In this document: positions 20,132 to 60,137 of the stretch, one piece after another | Layout: each line of letters opens with the position of its first letter | How positions within the stretch are numbered: the first letter of the stretch is position 1 | Source of the DNA: Luscinia megarhynchos | Taxonomy: Eukaryota; Chordata; Aves; Passeriformes; Turdidae | Assembly: GCA_034336665.1 (NCBI GenBank) | Contig: CM067589.1 | Span: forward strand, 21,001 to 85,000 | Direction: 5' to 3' | Length of the DNA stretch: 64,000 nt | Program-made: the position numbers and the translations under genes | The notes under the pieces: generated by a model | Database searches by the model: none | What the model saw: the letters and a program-made list of their open reading frames with translations, nothing else | What the model was told of the DNA's origin: nothing

Positions 20132-21060
20132 CCTCCCTTTTTTGGGGGAGCCCCAATTCTATTTTTCTCACCCGGTCTATTCGCCCCCCAGCACCCCCGC
20201 AGCGAGGGGCGGCCGCGTCCCGCCCCCCGCCGCTCCCCCAGCCTCAGGGGGGCCGCGGGGGGGGCGCCGCTTTGTTTTGGAGCAGGAAGGACCCAGCTCT
20301 CGGGGATCCCCAAAAATTTTGCATTTCCCCCTTTGCTACCTCATCTCAGAGCAGCCGCGGGGCCGCAGGACCCCCAAAATTGTCCCCGCCCCCCACGGGG
20401 GGGCTTGGCGCGTGGGATGCGGGGCAGGGTGGGGAGGGGTCAGCATCGCCCTGCAGGCCCTGGGCACGGGGCACATTTCTGGGGGGCTCTGAGCCCCCCT
20501 CCCACCCCGCACCCGGGGCTGAGGGGCTGGGGTGCAGCCCGAGCCCCCCCAAAACGCTGCCCACATTATGGGGTGGCCAGAAGTCGCTTTGGCTGGATGC
20601 GGGAGCTGCTCGCGGGGCTCTGCGGTGCCAGCGGGACCCCCACTCTGAGCCCCCCACCCTGCGCCCCCCGCTTTGCGCTCCTGCTCCTCCGCCCCCCAAA
20701 CCCCAAAAACCCCAAAAACCCCAAAACCCCAAAACCCCAAAACCCCAAAACCCCAAAACCCGCTGCTCCTTCTCGGAAGGGAAAAGCTGCGGCATTGGGA
20801 CGGGCACAAACCCTCCGGCTGTGCATGGGGGGCCGGGTGGGCGAGGGTGGGGTGAAGGGGACCCCCCAAACAAGGGGCTGCGGTCCTGTGGCTTGGGGGG
20901 CCGGTGGGCTCAGCCCAGAGCAGTGGGGACAGCCCGGGGGACCCCAAACCTGGCTGGTGCCCCAGGGCAGCCCCCCAAAAACGCGGGGAGGGAGGGGTGA
21001 GCGCCCGGAGGTGCGGCCCAGCCCGGGGATGGGGGTGCTCGGGAACATTTCGGGGTCCCG
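20132..21060 (+). other. Intergenic GC-rich sequence before PLXDC1, with (CCCCAAAA)n
   Basis: Mostly unique. A (CCCCAAAA)n run lies at about 20697-20760. No exon recognised. Confidence 0.5.
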
Positions 21061-21226
21061 CTGCCCGCTCCATCCCTTCCCACCGCTCCCAGTCCCTCCC
21101 AGTCCCTCCCAGTTCCACCCCCGCCCCGCCCCCGGCCCCGCCCGGCTCCGGCTCGGCTCCGCTCGGTGCGCGGCTCCCGGGGGTCCCGGCCCATGGCGGG
21201 GCGCTGAGCCCCCCACGACCCCCGCC
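21060..21226 (+). promoter_or_regulatory. PLXDC1: Putative PLXDC1 promoter / 5' UTR (CpG-rich, GC boxes)
   Basis: Directly upstream of the PLXDC1 start codon, with several CCCGCCCC/CCGCCCC Sp1-type boxes, three TCCCAG repeats and no TATA box. This is typical of a CpG-island promoter; the start site is inferred. Confidence 0.55.
21193..21207 (+). promoter_or_regulatory. PLXDC1: Very short upstream ORF before PLXDC1 (MAGR, stop)
   Basis: ATG in a cccATGg context opens a four-codon frame that ends in TGA 19 bases before the main ATG at 21227. If it is within the mRNA it could lower initiation at the main start. Confidence 0.45.
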
Positions 21227-49901
<28,675 letters not shown>

Positions 49902-49909
49902 GCGCTCCT

Positions 49910-51660
49910 CCCGAGGAATTCCCAAGAAATCCCAAAGGAATCCTGAGGAAAACCCAAGGAATCCCCAAGGAATCCCAAGGAAATCCCAAAGGAATCCTGA
50001 GGAAAACCCAAGGAATCCCAAGAAATCCCAAAGGAATCCTGAGGAAAACCCAAGGAATCCCCAAGGAAATCCCAAAGAAATCCTGAGGAAAACCCAAGGA
50101 ATCCCAAAGGAATCCTGAGGAAAACCCAAGGAATCTCCAAGGAAATCATAAAAAATCCCGAGGAATCCCAAGGAATTCCCAAGGAATCCCAAAGGAATCC
50201 TGGGGAAAACCCAAGGAATTCCCAAGGAATCCCAAAGGAATCCTGAGGAAAACCCAAGAAATCCCAAAGGAATCCTGAGGAAAACCCAAGGAATTCCCAA
50301 GGAATCCCAAGGAAAACCCAAGGAATCCCAAGGAATCCCAAAGGAATCCTGAGGAAAACCCAAGGAATCCCAAGGAAATCACAAAGGAATCCTGAGGAAA
50401 ACCCAAGGAATCCCAAAGAATCCCAAAGGGATCCTGAGGAAAACCCAAGGAATTCCCAAGGAATCCCAAAGGAATCCTGAGGAAAACCCAAGGAATCCCA
50501 AGAAATCCCAAAGGAATCCTGAGGAAAACCCAAGGAATTCCCAAGAATCCCAAAGGAATCCTGAGGAAAACCCAAGGAATCCCAAGGAATCCCAAAGGAA
50601 TCCTGAGGGAAAACCCAAGGGAATCCCAAGAAATCCCAAAGGAATCCTGAGGAAAACCCAAAAGGGAATCCCCAAGGAGTGAAATCCCAAGAATCAAAGG
50701 AATCCTGAGGAAAACCCAAGGAATCCCAAGGGAATCCCAAAGGGAATCCTGAGGGAAAACCCAAGGAATTCCCAAGGAATCCCAAAGGGATCCTGAGGAA
50801 AACCCAAGGAATTCCCAAGGAATCCCAAAGGAATCCTGAGGAAAACCCAAGGAATCCCAAGGAATCCCAAAGGAATCCTGAGGAAAATCCAAGGAATCCC
50901 AAGGAAATCCCAAAGAAACCTGAGGAATCCCGCAGAAATCTGAAGGAATCCCGAGGAAATTTCAAGGAATCTCAAAGAATCCTGAGGAATCCAGGGGAAA
51001 TCCCAAAGAATCCTGAGGAATCTCAAGGAATCCTGAGAAATCCCAAGGAAATTCCAAGAAATCACAAAGAATCCTAAGGAAATCTGGAAGGAATCCCAAG
51101 AAATGTCAAGGAATCGACGAATCCCGAGGAATCCCAAAGAATCCGGAGGAATCTCAAGGAAATCCTGAGGAATTCCAAGGAATCTCAAGGAAATCCCAAA
51201 GAATCCCAAGGAAGTTCCAAGGAATCCCAAAGAATCCCGAGGAATCCCAAAGAATCCTGAGGAAATCCCAAGGAATCACAAAAAAAAATCCCAAAGAATC
51301 ATGGGGAAATCGGAAGGAATCTCAAGGAATCTTGAGGAATCCCAAGGAAATTCCAGGGAATCCAAAAGAATCCCGAGGAATCTGGAGGAAATCCCAAAGA
51401 GTCCTGAGGAATCCCAAGAAATCCCAAAGGATTCCAAAGGAATCCCAAGGAAAACTCAATGAATCCCAATGAATCCCAAAAAATCGTGAGGAATCTAGAG
51501 GAAATCCCAAGGAATCCCAAAAAATCGTGAGGAATCCCAAAGAATCCCAAGGAAATCCTGAGGAATTCCAAGGAATCCCAAAGAATCCCAAGGAATCTGG
51601 AGGAAATCCCAAAGAATTCTGAGGAATCCCAAAGAATCCTGAGGAAATCCCAAGGAAATC
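49910..51660 (+). repeat. AATCCCAAGGAATCCTGAGG minisatellite in PLXDC1 3'UTR
   Basis: 1.75 kb of 12-40-bp composite units starting within 20 bases of the stop codon. Confidence 0.96.
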
Positions 51661-51765
51661 CTGAAGGAGACAGAGAGAGGGGGAATAAATCTGAGATTGT
51701 GCCAAAATGCAGCGGGAACAGAGAGGGATGGAGGGGCAGAGCTCTGGGAAAAATCCTGGATAAGT
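51661..51765 (+). repeat. Duplicated 110-bp block (copy 2)
   Basis: Partner of 46264-46375; contains AATAAA at 51684-51689. Confidence 0.9.
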
Positions 51766-52076
51766 CCTGGATAAAATTCTGAATAAATCCTGGAAAAATT
51801 CTGGATAAATCCTGAATAAATCTTGAAAAAGAAAAAAAAGGAAAATCCTAGGGGATGGGGTCAGCTGGAAAATTTTATTTTTAGGGAAGATTTTTCCTGC
51901 AGATCCAACAGGGAGGTTTGGTCCTGTGGGATGGGATCAGCCCTCAATCCTTTTAATCCATCCAAAGATTCAATTCCTATTTTTTCCCCCATTTTTTCTC
52001 TATTTCTGTTAAATTTTCCATTTTTTCCCCCTTTTTTTTTAATCCCTCCTGCTGCATCCGAGCCCTGTCACTGCAC

Positions 52077-52102
52077 AATAAAACTAGCAATACAACAATA
52101 AA
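52077..52102 (+). promoter_or_regulatory. PLXDC1: PLXDC1 polyadenylation signals (two AATAAA)
   Basis: AATAAA at 52077-52082 and 52097-52102 in unique sequence. An earlier AATAAA at 51684-51689 lies in the duplicated block and could act as an alternative. Confidence 0.5.
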
Positions 52103-52490
52103 ATGAAATTCTATTGAAACGAGATTTAAATGAGATTTTATTTCAAATCCTGCTCAGCTTTCCAGAAGATTTGGAATATAAATCCAAAAAAAATTCCATC
52201 TGGGGGATTTTTTCAGAATTCCTTCAGCAGAACGATGGGAATTGTGCCTGGATGAGTCAACAATTCTTCCTGATCATTTCCTTTCCTCATTTTCTTCATT
52301 TCCAAGCCCCAAACTGTTGTTTTTATTTAAGGATTAATTAAAGGCTGCAGCTCCTTAGTGAAGCATCCCAGAGAAGAAATGTTTGGAGGAGAAATTTGAT
52401 TTGGAGAGATTAAGGGGAAAAAAATTGACTGTGTAAGATGGCAAAAGAATGGGCACAAAATTTGGTGTGTTGTGTGTTTCTTCTGCAGAA

Positions 52491-52492
<2 letters not shown>

Positions 52493-52545
<53 letters not shown>

Positions 52546-52850
52546 TTCCTTATCAATTCTATTTTCATTTCCATTTATTTCCACTTCCTTTTCAATTTCA
52601 ATTTCCATTTCCAATTCCATTTCCATTTCCATTTCCATTTCCACTTCCTTTTCAATTTCCATTTCCATCTCCATCTCCATTTCCCTTTTCCATTTATATT
52701 TATATTTCCATTTCCACTTCCATCTCCATTTCCCCTTTCCATTTGTATTTATATTTATATTTCCATTTCCGTTTCCCTTTTCCATTTCTACTTTATATTT
52801 CCATTTCCATTTCCATCTCCATCTCCATCTCCATCTCCATTTCCATTTCC
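52493..52850 (+). repeat. (ATT)18 then (TCCATT)n microsatellite
   Basis: Trinucleotide run to about 52546, then hexamer array. Confidence 0.95.
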
Positions 52851-52854
52851 ATTT

Positions 52855-53180
52855 CCAAATACTGAAATTCCAAATGCTGAAATTCCAAATACTGAAATCC
52901 CAAAAGCTGAAATTCCAAGAGCTGAAATTCCAGATGCTGAAATTCCAAATACTGAAATTCCACATACTGAAATTCTGAATTCTGAAATTCCAAATGCTGA
53001 AATCTGAATACCGAAATTCCAAATGCTAAAATTCCAAATGCTGAAATTCTGAATTCTTAAATTCCAAACGCTGAAATCTGAATACTGAAATTCCAAGTAT
53101 TGAAATTCCAAAAGCTGAAATTCCATATGCTGAAATTCCAAATGCTGAAATTCCAATAGCTGAAATTCCAAATGCTTTAT
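52855..53180 (+). repeat. 15-16-bp minisatellite CTGAAATTCCAAATG
   Basis: About 20 copies, intergenic. Confidence 0.94.
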
Positions 53181-54400
53181 CCCAGGGCTGGATGAGATAA
53201 ACAAGGCCCCAGCCCAGCCCTGGGGATTTTGGGACAGCTCAGTTTTGGTTTTTGTGCCTTTTTTCCTCTTTGCTCTCCATTCCCCAGGCTCACAAACCCT
53301 GACTGGATTAAAAACAACAAAACCAAACAAACCCCACGTGTGACAAATTCAAACAAACACCAGGTAATGGTGTCACCCCAGCGATGCAATTAACCCACCC
53401 CTGTTAATTACCCCAATCACTGCAGGGTTTGTGTGGGTCCAGCTCTGGGTGTTAAACCTCAGGAAATCCTTAAAATACTCCCAAGCTCCAAAAAATCTGT
53501 CCCAGGATACTCCAGGGCACCTCTGTTTATTTGTTTTGTTGTTTGGGTTTTTTTTCTCCCAATGGAATTTGGTAATTTCTACAAACATTTGGGTAAATGA
53601 GCAATCTGGTAAATTCAAGGAATGTTGGGGAAAATGAGCAATCTGATAAATTTAAGGAATGTTGAGGGAAATGAGCAATCTGGAATTCTCTGTTTTTGTG
53701 GTTTTTTGGGGGTTTTTTTTGGGGGGTGCAATGCACCAAACAGGATTTATGGATGTGAGATGCAATTCCAGGGAAAGATTCCCTCCAATCCTGGATGCCA
53801 GGAGGAAAAAGAAGCAGGAACAGCCTCTGCCTGCCCTGTGCTGCTCACATTATTTTTGTGCATTTATCTAATTTAACTTTTCAGCAAAAATGTTGCAGTC
53901 ACGGTGACGTCATCATCTCGTTAATTTAAGGAGCTGTTCTCGTTTCCTTCCATTTGAGGGTGATTTTTGTTTTGTTTCTGTTTTCTCTGAGGAGAGTTCT
54001 GTCAATGAGGTCACAAGGGGAAAAAAAAAAAAAAAAATCCAAACAGGCCAAGGATGAAAACAAACCAAACAATTGCCTTTGGGGAAAAAAATGAAAATAC
54101 TGGGCAAAAATTCCTTCCAAGCAGCTGCAGGGCTCTGCTGCCATCGTATGGGAGCTGCCTTTGGAGCAGCAGGGAAATTTCTCCTGGGAGCTCCTGTCCT
54201 GGGAGAGCTCTGCAGTTATTCTGAGTCAGCCCCTTCCAAAGCAGAATTTATTTAAAAAAAAATTGAGTTATTTTAAAGCCAGTCCAAAAAGGAATGTGAT
54301 GCTCGGATAGAGGCAGCTCTCGGCGTGTGTTTTCCTGAGATTGCAGCTCATGGAATGGCAGAATTCCAGAGGTTAATCCAGATGTGCAGGGATCAGTGAC
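53180..54400 (+). other. Unique intergenic stretch
   Basis: No gene seen. Holds the CRE at 53905 and an AP-1/MAF-like TGAGTCAGC near 54222. Confidence 0.5.
53905..53912 (+). promoter_or_regulatory. Perfect cAMP response element TGACGTCA
   Basis: The full palindromic CRE lies in a 500-bp unique stretch between PLXDC1 and FBXO47, 6 kb before the FBXO47 start. Occupancy is unknown. Confidence 0.35.
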
Positions 54401-54404
54401 AGCT

Positions 54405-55200
54405 GGGATGGGGATTGGGGATGGGGATGAGGGACTGAGATGAGGGATGAGGGATGAAGGTTGGGGATGAGGGATGGGAGGGATGTGGGGATGGGGATGG
54501 GGATGGGGATGGGGATGGGGATGAGGGATGAAGGATTGGAGATGAAGGTTGGAGATGAGGGATGAGGGATGGAGATGAGGGATGAGGGATGGAGATGAGG
54601 GATGGGGATGAGGGATGAAGGTTGGAGATGAAGGATGCAGATGCAGGTTGGAGATGAGGGATGGAGATGAGAGATGAGGGTTGGAAATGAAGGATGGAAA
54701 TGAGGGATGGGGATGAGGGATGAAGTTTGGGGATGAGGGATGGAGATGAAAGTTGCAGATGAAGGTTGGAGATGAGGAATGAAGTTTGGGGATGAAGTTT
54801 GGAGATGAGGGATGAGGGATGGAGATGAGGGATGGGGATGAGGGATGGGGTTGGAGATGAAGGATGCAGATGCAGGTTGGAGATGAGGGATGGAGATGAG
54901 AGATGAGGGTTGGAAATGAAGGATGGAGATGAGGGATGAAGTTTGAGGATGAGGGATTGAGATGAAGGTTGCAGATGAAGGTTGGAGATGAGGGTTGAAG
55001 TTTGGGGATGAAGGATGGAGATGAAGGATTGGAGATGAGGGATAGGGATGAGGGATGAAGTTTGGGGATGAGGGATGGAGATGAGGGTTGCAGATGAAGT
55101 TTAGGGATGAAGTTTGGGGATGAGGGATGGAGATGAGGGTTGCAGATGAAGTTTGGGGATGAAGTTTGGGGATGAGGGATGGAGATGAGGGTTGCAGATG
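54405..55200 (+). repeat. GATGAGGGATGGAGATGAGG repeat
   Basis: 6-bp based purine-rich array with a higher-order unit of about 240 bp. Confidence 0.94.
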
Positions 55201-55334
55201 GCTTTGGTGGCCCTGGGCTCAGGCAGAACCGCTGTGCAGGGTGAGGGGCTTTGGGTGCACAGGGTGGGATCAGGGCAGGTACCCACAGGGAACCCCAGAG
55301 CTCTGCCCTGTGCCCTGTGATGTTCCTGTGGGAT

Positions 55335-56580
55335 CACACCTGTGGTACCCCAAACACGTATGGCACCCCAAACCCAGTGATACCCCAAACCCAGTGATAC
55401 CCCAAACACAGTGATACCCCAAACCCAGAGATACCCCAAACCCAGAGATACCACACACACCTGTGATAATACCCCACAAACCTGTGATATCCCAAACCCG
55501 GTGATACCCCAAACACAGTGATAATACACACACCTGTGATACCCCACAAACCTGTGATATCCCAAACCCGGTGATATCCCAAACCCGGTGATACCCCAAA
55601 CACAGTGATACCCCAAACACAGTGATACCCCAAAACCTGTGGTACCCCAAACACGTATGGCACCCCAAACCCAGTGATACCACACACACTTGTGATACCC
55701 CACAAACCTGTGATATCCCAAACCCGTGATATCCCAAACACAGTGATACCCCAAACCCAGTGATACCCCAAACCCAGAGATACCACACACACCTGTGATA
55801 CCCCACACACCTGTGATACCCCACAAACCTGTGATATCCCAAACCCGGTGATATCCCAAACACAGTGATACCCCAAAACCTGTGATACCTCAAACCCAGT
55901 GATATCCCACACCCAGTGATATCCCACACCCAGTGATACCCCACACATCTTTGAAACCCCAAACCCAGTGATACCCCAAACCCAGTGATACCCCACATCA
56001 GTGGCACCCATCCATTGTACCCCACACCTGTGATACCCCATCCCTGCCGTACCCCACATCCACTGTACCCCACACCTGTGGCACCCTATCCGTGGTACCC
56101 CACATCCATGGTACCCCACACCTGTGGTACCCCACACACCTGTGGCACCTCACACATCTGTGGTACCCCACATCCATGGTACCTCACATCTGTGGTACCC
56201 CACACCTGTGGCACCTCACACACCTGTGGTACCCCACATATCCATGGTATCTCACACCTGTGGCACCCCACACACCTGTGGTACCCCACATATCCATGGT
56301 ATCCTCACACCTGTGGCACCTCACACACCTGTGGTACCCCACACATCCGTGGTACCCCACACCTGTGGCACCTCACACACCTGTGGTACCCCACACATCC
56401 ATGGTACCCCACACCTGTGGCACCCTCCATGGTACCCCACACCTGTGGCACCCCACACACCTGTGGTACCTCACACATCCGTGGTACCCCACACCTGTGG
56501 CACCTCACACACCTGTGGCAGCTCACACACCTGTGGTACCTCACACATCCGTGGTACCCCACACCTGTGCCATGCCGCAC
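55335..56580 (+). repeat. GTGATACCCCAAACCCA array, then TGTGGTACCCCACACC array
   Basis: Two adjoining 16-25-bp minisatellites meeting at about 56000. Confidence 0.95.
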
Positions 56581-56639
56581 CTGCCCCACCCAACCCCACC
56601 CCCGTACCCCGCGTACCCCCCAGCCCCGCCCTGAGGACA

Positions 56640-57160
56640 CCCCCCATGTCCCTCCCGCCAAAACCCACCGGATCCTCATTAATTATTCATGATGGGGCGT
56701 GGCCTGACGAAGGCGGAACCGCCAGCGCGCGCTTGCCGGTACAGCGAGGGGGCGTGGCCTGATTTAAATATTCACGAGGGGCGGGGAAAACCCGCTCTCA
56801 CTCCCCCACCCCCACCCGGAAGCGGCCTCGGGCGGAAAGGCGGGAAAATTCGTTATTACCCAAAACCCGCATAAATTCACCTAAAATAGCGGCGGAGCTG
56901 CCAATAACAGCGAGGAGACAGCGCTGGAGGGACCCGCTGCTGTTTATGGTCATTTCCTCCCTCCGGCGCGGCTGTGGCCACATTTGGCTGCCGAATCGAA
57001 ACTCGCTGGTTTTTAGCGCTCGCCGACATTTCCGCTCCCGCCTGAGGCTCCCAAACACAGCTGTGCTGTCTGTACACACCGCCAGAACGGCTTTTAACCC
57101 AAACAACCAACGACATTTGGCCGAAATAAGGCTTTAAAGGGTTGAGTTTAAGCAGTAAGA
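56640..57160 (+). promoter_or_regulatory. FBXO47: CpG-rich unique block, candidate FBXO47 promoter
   Basis: Non-repetitive, CpG-rich sequence after 4 kb of repeats. It contains two GGGGCGTGGCCTGA-like boxes (56694 and 56749 regions), a GC box (GGGGCGGGG), an ETS-type CCGGAAG (about 56816) and a CCAAT box (56901-56905). It lies about 2.8 kb before the FBXO47 start codon. Promoter function and gene assignment are inferred. Confidence 0.45.
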
Positions 57161-59940
57161 ATTATAAAATGGTGGTTTGGGGTTTTTTCCCCCCTCAGGG
57201 ATGCGGGGTTTGGTGACCCCTCAGCCGCATCGCTGCTGCTCCCTCAGAGCTCCCTGAGGGCGCCCGGCCGGGGCTCTTTGTGGAGAGGGATTTTCATGAG
57301 GTAAAAAGCGGCTGATAAATTGTTTTATGTGACTACCATCAAGAGTGAGACATCCTCTAGTAATTTTATGTAGGTTTTGGGGTGCAGATTCTTCATTTCA
57401 GCCCTTTAGCCACGAGTTTTTTAGCTTAGGGGAGAGGGGCCGTGGCGGAGGCCACGGCCTGGCCCATCCTTTGGCCTAAAGGCCTGTCCAAATCTGACCC
57501 AAAATCGCAGGTAAACGGCCAAAAATAACCAGTTTCATCAAATATGAAAGCCTGAGGAGCAAATCCAGGTTGGAGTGAGGAATAAAAAAGCCATTTTTAG
57601 TGTTTTCACCTCTGTTGGGGCCAAGCCCCTCACACAACCCGGCCGCCATCAACCGCAGGGCCAGGAACCCTCAGCTCTGCTTTTTGCTCACATTATTCTC
57701 CAATTTAAGTGGTTTTGGGACCGATTTTCACCATCAATCTTAAAGAGCCTTTATCATAAATAAAAACGCTTATTTTAAACAAAAAAATTTCAGTGTGGGT
57801 TAGGGGTAACAAGTATTAAGGTAACGCACTCAGTGCTCTAAGGTTTGCCATCCCCTGCTTCGACTTGTACTTGAAAATTATTTTATTTTTAAAAATTATT
57901 TTAAAAATTATTTTTAAAATATCATTAAAATTATTTTAAAATTATTTTTAAAAGTTTTTTTTTTCCACTCTTTATTTTATTTTTATACCACAAAAGACCT
58001 GAGGAAAATCAGGAAAAACAAATGAAAACCCCCATGGGGTTAATATTCAAAGGCACTGGGTTGATGCTCCTGGTGATGAGGAAGGGAAAGGGAAACATCC
58101 CAAACCAATCTCCAGAATAAACAACTTTTTTTGCAATAAATGTTTGCCAAATGCTAACACAGGGCTCCCAGAAATATCAGGACTAAATTGCATCCATTAG
58201 CAGGAGTTTAGCAACTGCTTAAGGGTGGAAGTTGATGCTTTCTGCCTTGTAAACAAATTAGTTTATAGTGACAAACAAGATGACCATTCTTAGCTAATGT
58301 TATGGGTTCAGCTTGTTAAATATTTAACATTTACTTTTCAATTTCCAGCGTGGATTAAGCAGTTCTCCAAACACTGGTGGCCCAGCAGCAGATGGAGATG
58401 CACAGCCCTGCTCTGGCTCAGCTGCCTCAGAAATAAAAAAAATCACGTTAAGTCAAAGAGGAAGCAAATGGGAGCATTCAGGAAAGGCTTTGAAAGTGGT
58501 TGTTTGCATTCATTTTTATCTATATTAATTTTATCCAGCTCTGCTCTGCATTAAAACAGTGATAATCAATTTAGCCTCGACCAGATTGGACAGAAATAAA
58601 TATTGGACAAATCCTTCCCAAACAACCTCGCTGGTGGCAAAGTGTTTTTCCTTCCACAACTGGAGAAAAAAGGTAAGATTTAAAAAAAACCAAAAAACCA
58701 ACACTGAAAGATCCCACAAATCCTCACAGCTCCAGACAGAAAGGAGAGTGGGAAGAAAATAAAATATCATAGGATTGCAACTTTATTTCTGGGTCAGAAA
58801 CATGCACCAGATTTAGCCAAGTTTGGTAGTGCCTGGCCATAAATAGGGAATGAGCAGATTTTTGTGTGGTCCACAAGGAATTCATATGGAATCCACAATT
58901 CTGTGTGTAAAAATCTTTGCTTTTAGAAGATAAACATTCTTAATATCATTTTATCTATAGGTGATTTTTTACTCAAAGCTATTTTGTCAATTTTCTCTCC
59001 TCAAATCCTAATTTTAGCAGCAGGCACATTTTTCTCCCAAGCCCCCTGAAAGTTTTCAGCTGCTTTAGCAAGCCAGAAATATCCCACAGCTAAATTCAAA
59101 ATGCTCCCAGCACCATTAAAAAATTCCTTAAATGTACAATTCCCATTCTCCTTTTTCCCCAAAATTCCCATTTTCTCAGCACAAACAGAGCCCTCATTGT
59201 AGACAGGGAAATTCCAGATTGTTAGAGAGTCTGGCTGGAGCAATTTGCTAAAAAACAAGGAGGATGTTTGGGGCTTGTTGTCTGTAATTTTTGTAAATTT
59301 TGAATCCTGGGAACAGTGGGGTTTGTTTTGGAAAAGCCTGAGGCACTGACATTTTCACGGGGTGATGCTGTATCATTTATTTTTTATTTTTATCTTATTC
59401 ATTTATTTTTATATGTTAAATTCAGCTTTGCACCAACCCAGTGCTGCAGGAAAATAAAGGTTTTGAAGCATCATTTTGGTGCTTTTAATCCTTGTTTTGG
59501 TGGTCCACAATCAGTAATTATCACTCTAAAGGAACAGTGATGATCCTTTCAATAACAGCCCCGAAATTTTGGTGTTCTGTTGAATAATTAGTGTGACAAA
59601 TTAAAGCTATGTTGTTAATTACTGCACATGAAATTCCCTTCCAGAACTTTTTCCTCACTTTCTGTGCCCTCAGTGCTTTTGTCTCTTCCTCCTCCCCAAA
59701 TCAGCTGAACCCTCCATTCCCCCAGACCTCAATTAAACATTTCAACACATTAAATTATCAGCTAGAAAACATTTTATTCTTTATGTACTAAAAATTATTT
59801 AGCAAATTGCTAAATATTATCCTGCACACAAACGAAATTTTCTGTGTCTCCAAGGGAGTAATTTCCTTTCAACCTCCTTCTGGGAGCGTTTTCCTCCTTA
59901 GAAAATCAGATTTAATCTCTTTTTTTGGGGTTTTTCCTGC
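57160..59940 (+). other. Unique AT-rich sequence upstream of FBXO47
   Basis: 2.8 kb with little repeat. Contains a perfect 9-bp hairpin (57438-57459, loop GGAG). No coding exon recognised; probably FBXO47 5' intron or intergenic. Confidence 0.45.
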
Positions 59941-59968
59941 AGGTTAAGTTTATGGGAACGCAGAGACA

Positions 59969-60137
59969 ATGACCTCGGGCTGCACCTCGGTCCCCAGGAG
60001 GAAGCAGAGGAGGAGGAGGAGGAGGAGGAGCCGCTGCGGCCGCACCTCGGGCAGGGATTCCCCGGCTCTGTCAGCGCTGGGAGATTTCCAAATCCTTCCC
60101 TTAGAGATCTTCCAAATGGTGCTGAATTATCTCTCTG
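59969..60137 (+). CDS. FBXO47: FBXO47 first coding exon
   Basis: ATG at 59969; MTSGCTSVPRRKQ then seven arginines encoded mostly by an AGG run, then the start of the F-box, LPLEIFQMVLNYLS, with one base before gtgaga. An upstream out-of-frame ATG at 59952 (five more codons, then a stop overlapping the main ATG) is present if the 59943 acceptor is used. Confidence 0.88.

Larger units (their letters stand above)
49902..52105 (+). other. PLXDC1: PLXDC1 3' untranslated region (mostly repeat)
   Basis: About 1.75 kb of the 3'UTR is an AATCCCAAGGAATCC-type minisatellite. After it come a 110-bp block also found in intron 12, and unique sequence ending in two AATAAA signals. The span is inferred from the signals. 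Confidence 0.5.

Noticed and set aside
17985..20762. True telomere or chromosome end
   Set aside because: The runs are short, internal, not TTAGGG, and flanked by genes in human-like order.
57780..57860. A tRNA-like or mitochondrial insert around GGTAACGCACTCAGTGC
   Set aside because: No acceptor stem or T-arm could be formed.
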